Of a DNA stretch of 46,849 bases, positions 44,744 to 46,849 are shown piece after piece. Location: assembly GCF_900130015.1 (NCBI RefSeq), contig NZ_FQXS01000033.1:1-46849 (forward strand), in the 5' to 3' direction. The notes under the pieces were generated by a model. That model did not search any database. It was given only the letters and a program-made list of their open reading frames with translations, and was not told where the DNA came from. The first letter of the stretch is position 1; each line of letters starts with the position of its first letter. Source of the stretch: Desulfofustis glycolicus DSM 9705 (GTDB lineage: Bacteria > Desulfobacterota > Desulfobulbia > Desulfobulbales > Desulfocapsaceae). Made by a program: the position numbers and the translations under genes.

Positions 44744-45848
44744 GCGCAAGAATGGACCATGGTTCGTATTCGTAACCCACCAAGGAAAACGGAAGAGCTA
44801 CTCGGCAGGAAGCAAAGAAGCAGCGATCAAGCTGCAGAAAGTGCTCCAAGGCGAACTGGCTCTCGGCAAGGCGGGATTCATGAATACCAAGACTATTGCC
44901 GCCCCAATATTCAGGGACGTTCGAACCAAATGGCTTACGACCGTGGTGCCGTCAAAATGCAAACCGGCCACCCTGAGACTTTACCAGTCACTCGATCGTA
45001 CCTACCTCGAATCCATTCCTTGGCGCGATAAGGCCGTTGACCAGATCACCACCGGGGAAGTGAAAGAGTACCTGTTCGACTTGCTCAAGGAAAGATCGGC
45101 TTCAACTTGCAGCCATGTCCGCGATGCGATCTCCGGCATTTTCGAGTTATGTAAAGATCACAAATATATCGAAGTGAATCCGGCCCGAGGCATTCGATTA
45201 CGCAAGCCACCCAATCCGGTGCCGGAACCTTATAATCAGCGCGAGATCGAACGATTTTTGAGAACTGCAGAAGGAACCAAGTTTTACGCTCTATGGGCAC
45301 TGCTCGTGTTCACCGGCTGTCGTTTATCGGAAGCCTTTGCAGCGAAGCACACCGACTTCGACTTGGAACGACGGGTCTGGCATCTGCAGCGCAGTCTCTC
45401 TGCTGGTCAGATATCAACGCCGAAGTCAGGAAAAGCCAGGACGGTTGATTTGAGCAACCGGCTGGTCGATATTCTTGCTGCAGTCCAGAAGCAAGAGAGC
45501 TGTGACTGGATGTTTCCAAACGAGAAAGGAAACCTGCTGCAGAAATCGAACGTGTACCATCGGCACTGGAAGCAACTGCTCAAGGCGGCGAAACTACGCC
45601 ATACGCGGATACATGACCTCCGGCATAGCTGGGCAAGCCGGATGATTGCAGCTGGTGCAAACCTGTATTATTGTCAGCGGCAGCTTGGCCATTCATCAAT
45701 TCAGATACTGATCGATCGCTATACCCATTTGCTGCCGGATCACCGAAATGACAGCAAACCGGTCGACCTGATCGACAACACTTTGGAAACACCTCAGCTC
45801 TCGGTCATTCGCTCTGAAAGCCAACGGCCACGGGCTCTTGTGGGTTAA
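44721..45848 (+). CDS. int: Tyrosine integrase of the island
   Basis: A 375-residue phage-type recombinase. An N-terminal arm-binding region (1-60) and SAM-like core-binding domain (about 65-160) precede the catalytic domain with Arg201 (FTGCRLSEA), Lys235 (TPKSGKAR), His298 and Arg301 (HDLRHSWAS), His324 (LGHSSIQ) and the nucleophile Tyr334 (IDRYTHL). All catalytic residues are present. The stop is six bases before attR, the normal place for enzymes that integrate into tRNA 3' ends. Confidence 0.95.
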   Translation: MAVTIRRKRKNGPWFVFVTHQGKRKSYSAGSKEAAIKLQKVLQGELALGKAGFMNTKTIAAPIFRDVRTKWLTTVVPSKCKPATLRLYQSLDRTYLESIPWRDKAVDQITTGEVKEYLFDLLKERSASTCSHVRDAISGIFELCKDHKYIEVNPARGIRLRKPPNPVPEPYNQREIERFLRTAEGTKFYALWALLVFTGCRLSEAFAAKHTDFDLERRVWHLQRSLSAGQISTPKSGKARTVDLSNRLVDILAAVQKQESCDWMFPNEKGNLLQKSNVYHRHWKQLLKAAKLRHTRIHDLRHSWASRMIAAGANLYYCQRQLGHSSIQILIDRYTHLLPDHRNDSKPVDLIDNTLETPQLSVIRSESQRPRALVG

Positions 45849-45854
45849 GCGATC

Positions 45855-45901
45855 GGCTTCGAACCTGGGAGTCGGGGGTTCGAATCCCTCCGGGCACGCC
45901 A
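45855..45901. repeat. attR: 47-bp direct repeat
   Basis: Identical to 30622-30668, the tRNA-Arg 3' half. No acceptor 5' half precedes it, so it is not a functional tRNA gene but the right attachment scar. Confidence 0.93.
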
Positions 45902-45928
45902 GTCCTTCTATGCTCTACTTTCCGGTCC

Positions 45929-46025
45929 AACAGGAATTGTAAATTGGAAAACCCTCTTCCGCGCATTGACGCCGGGAGAGGGCTTCTACCGTTAGGGGAA
46001 ACTGGAGCAACACCTCGGACGCACC
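45929..46025. repeat. Diverged copy of the island left end, including its terminator
   Basis: Aligns with about 30701-30800: a hairpin (CCCTCT at 45952-45957, AGAGGG at 45977-45982) followed by GTTAGGGGAAAC. Same order and spacing, many substitutions. Supports a second element end or a shared ancestral tRNA flank. Confidence 0.7.
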
Positions 46026-46058
46026 CTGCATGGAGTGTGTAGAGGTTGCTACCTAGAA

Positions 46059-46316
46059 CTATTTTAGCTCCTGGGATGCCGGGAAAAAATCTACGAGGTG
46101 ACCAGGAAACAACACACCTAATCTTCCGGTTTTCTTATTTAAAACAAGGTCATATGTTTCAATAAAAATTTCGACCTGAGCCTTAACATCTTTATCAAGG
46201 CGCCCTAAAATATACTCGATAAAATCTTCAACTGTATTGAGGTAGGTGTCTCACTCTCATTGACACAGAGGGCATACTCATTTACCCAGATAAAACATGA
46301 CTCACAGATCTGTACC
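46059..46316 (-). pseudogene. Broken C-terminal gene fragment
   Basis: Reading leftward, one frame gives ICESCFIWVNEYALCVNESE and then the reading shifts by a base to DTYLNTVEDFIEYILGRLDK and onward to a TAG at 46061-46059. The coding look continues across the shift, and the fragment begins abruptly at the 165-base repeat. Family unknown. Confidence 0.45.
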
Positions 46317-46480
46317 CTAGTAGTCACCCCTCGCAAAGCTGTTCCCCTTAACCACTCTAAAGAACCATCACCTCTCCGGGTGCACCAAGGGTGCAGCAAG
46401 CTGTTGTCCGGGGTAGGTTAAAGCTGAATACATCTTTGGTTTGACTGCATCCGGGAGTATACCGCTTTCCGTTGTTAGTT
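46316..46480. repeat. 165-bp repeat, copy outside the island
   Basis: Second copy of the noncoding repeat at 39755-39919, same orientation and length. It is cut off 36 bases before the IS3-type element begins. Confidence 0.7.
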
Positions 46481-46516
46481 TTGTTACGTATACTCAGGAA
46501 TAAGATTAATCAGAGG

Positions 46517-46849
46517 TGTATAGTGGACCCCAGTTTTAAGACAGTAGTTTAAGCTAGACGCAATCCCGAGGAACAGGAAAAGATGAGTGAAGGAAAGAAG
46601 AGAAAGTTCCATACTCCCGAGTTCAAGGCCAAGGTAGCTCTGGAGGCATTGCGAGGGATAAAAACGCTCAACGAGATAGGGCAAGAATTTGGGGTCCACC
46701 CTATTACGGTTGGGCATTGGAAGAAGGAACTTCAAGAGCAGGCAAAAACGCTCTTTGAAGGAAAGCGAGGTCCTACACCGATCGCGGCACATCGAGAACC
46801 TGAACTGTTGTACAGCGAGATTGGCAAGCTGAAGGTGGAGCTCGACTGG
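46517..46849 (+). mobile_element. IS3-family insertion sequence, left part
   Basis: Terminal sequence TGTATAGTGGACCCC at about 46517 resembles inverted ends of IS3-type elements, and a transposase OrfA follows 66 bases later. The right part lies beyond the window. The exact end is a guess. Confidence 0.7.
46583..46849 (+). CDS. IS3-family transposase OrfA, cut by the window edge
   Basis: 89 codons visible. The start MSEGKKRKFHTPEFKAKVAL, then EALRGIKTLNEIGQEFGVHPITVGHWKKEL, is the helix-turn-helix of IS3/IS407-like OrfA proteins, followed by the start of a leucine-zipper region (LLYSEIGKLKVEL). In complete elements OrfA frameshifts into the DDE-carrying OrfB. A GGAAAAG site precedes the ATG. 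Confidence 0.9.
   Translation, partial: MSEGKKRKFHTPEFKAKVALEALRGIKTLNEIGQEFGVHPITVGHWKKELQEQAKTLFEGKRGPTPIAAHREPELLYSEIGKLKVELDW

Larger units (their letters stand above)
30622..45901. mobile_element. tRNA-Arg integrated genomic island, about 15.2 kb
   Basis: Bounded by the 47-bp repeats, with a tyrosine integrase directly inside the right repeat and a candidate excisionase overlapping it. Base composition drops sharply against the flanking core. Cargo: a leftward run of small membrane or exported proteins, two coupled small genes, a primase-helicase with an adjacent hexamer array, and a restriction-modification pair. There are no structural phage genes and no conjugation genes, so it looks like a self-replicating or satellite-type integrative element rather than a prophage or a conjugative element. 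Confidence 0.88.

Noticed and set aside
30669-45854. CRISPR array
   Set aside because: The repeated strings in the island are short, unevenly spaced and inverted; no regular repeat-spacer series and no cas gene.
45855-45901. Second tRNA-Arg gene
   Set aside because: The 5' half is missing; it is the right attachment repeat.

Overview
The window looks like a Gram-negative chromosome segment, most likely from a Desulfobacterota (Desulfobulbales-like) bacterium. This is inferred from gene style: a SelW-type selenoprotein, a ThiI-like PP-loop protein, a DtxR-type regulator, and envelope-spanning tripartite efflux systems with outer-membrane factors. The taxonomic call is tentative. GC content is high in the core (about 6.2-30.5 kb) and clearly lower in a tRNA-bounded island on the right (30.6-45.9 kb).

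Layout. (1) 1-6.2 kb: the edge of an unknown minus-strand gene, then loosely spaced plus-strand genes for exported or membrane proteins without recognised function, one carrying a CARDB domain. (2) 6.2-16.8 kb: housekeeping genes: a ThiI-like protein and recN (overlapping), a DtxR-type metalloregulator, a SelW-like selenoprotein read through an in-frame UGA, a dGTPase-like HD hydrolase, an exported ComEC-type metallo-beta-lactamase protein, a phospholipase D fused to a DedA/VTT membrane domain, an MgtC/DUF4010 membrane protein and a beta-hydroxyacid dehydrogenase. (3) 16.9-30.5 kb: an export block. An AcrA/AcrB/outer-membrane-factor/TetR operon sits behind a promoter that overlaps a palindrome of AcrR-operator type. 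Convergent to it is a MacAB-like operon (outer-membrane factor, adaptor, ATPase, permease), and divergent from that is a BaeSR-like two-component system.

(4) 30.6-45.9 kb: an integrated element in the 3' end of a tRNA-Arg(TCG) gene, bounded by identical 47-bp direct repeats, with a tyrosine integrase next to the right repeat. It holds a leftward, AT-rich run of small membrane and exported proteins, two small coupled genes, a 290-bp noncoding array of twelve GTGAAC/GTTCAC hexamers next to a primase-helicase fusion (candidate replication origin), a restriction-modification pair whose methylase subunit carries its own N-terminal PD-(D/E)XK nuclease domain (BcgI-like layout), and an attC-like folded site starting at the stop codon of the specificity gene.

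(5) 45.9-46.8 kb: right of the element lie a diverged copy of its left end, a broken gene, a second copy of a 165-bp repeat that also occurs inside the element, and the start of an IS3-family insertion sequence. This fits the remnant of a second, related element that once sat in tandem at the same tRNA.
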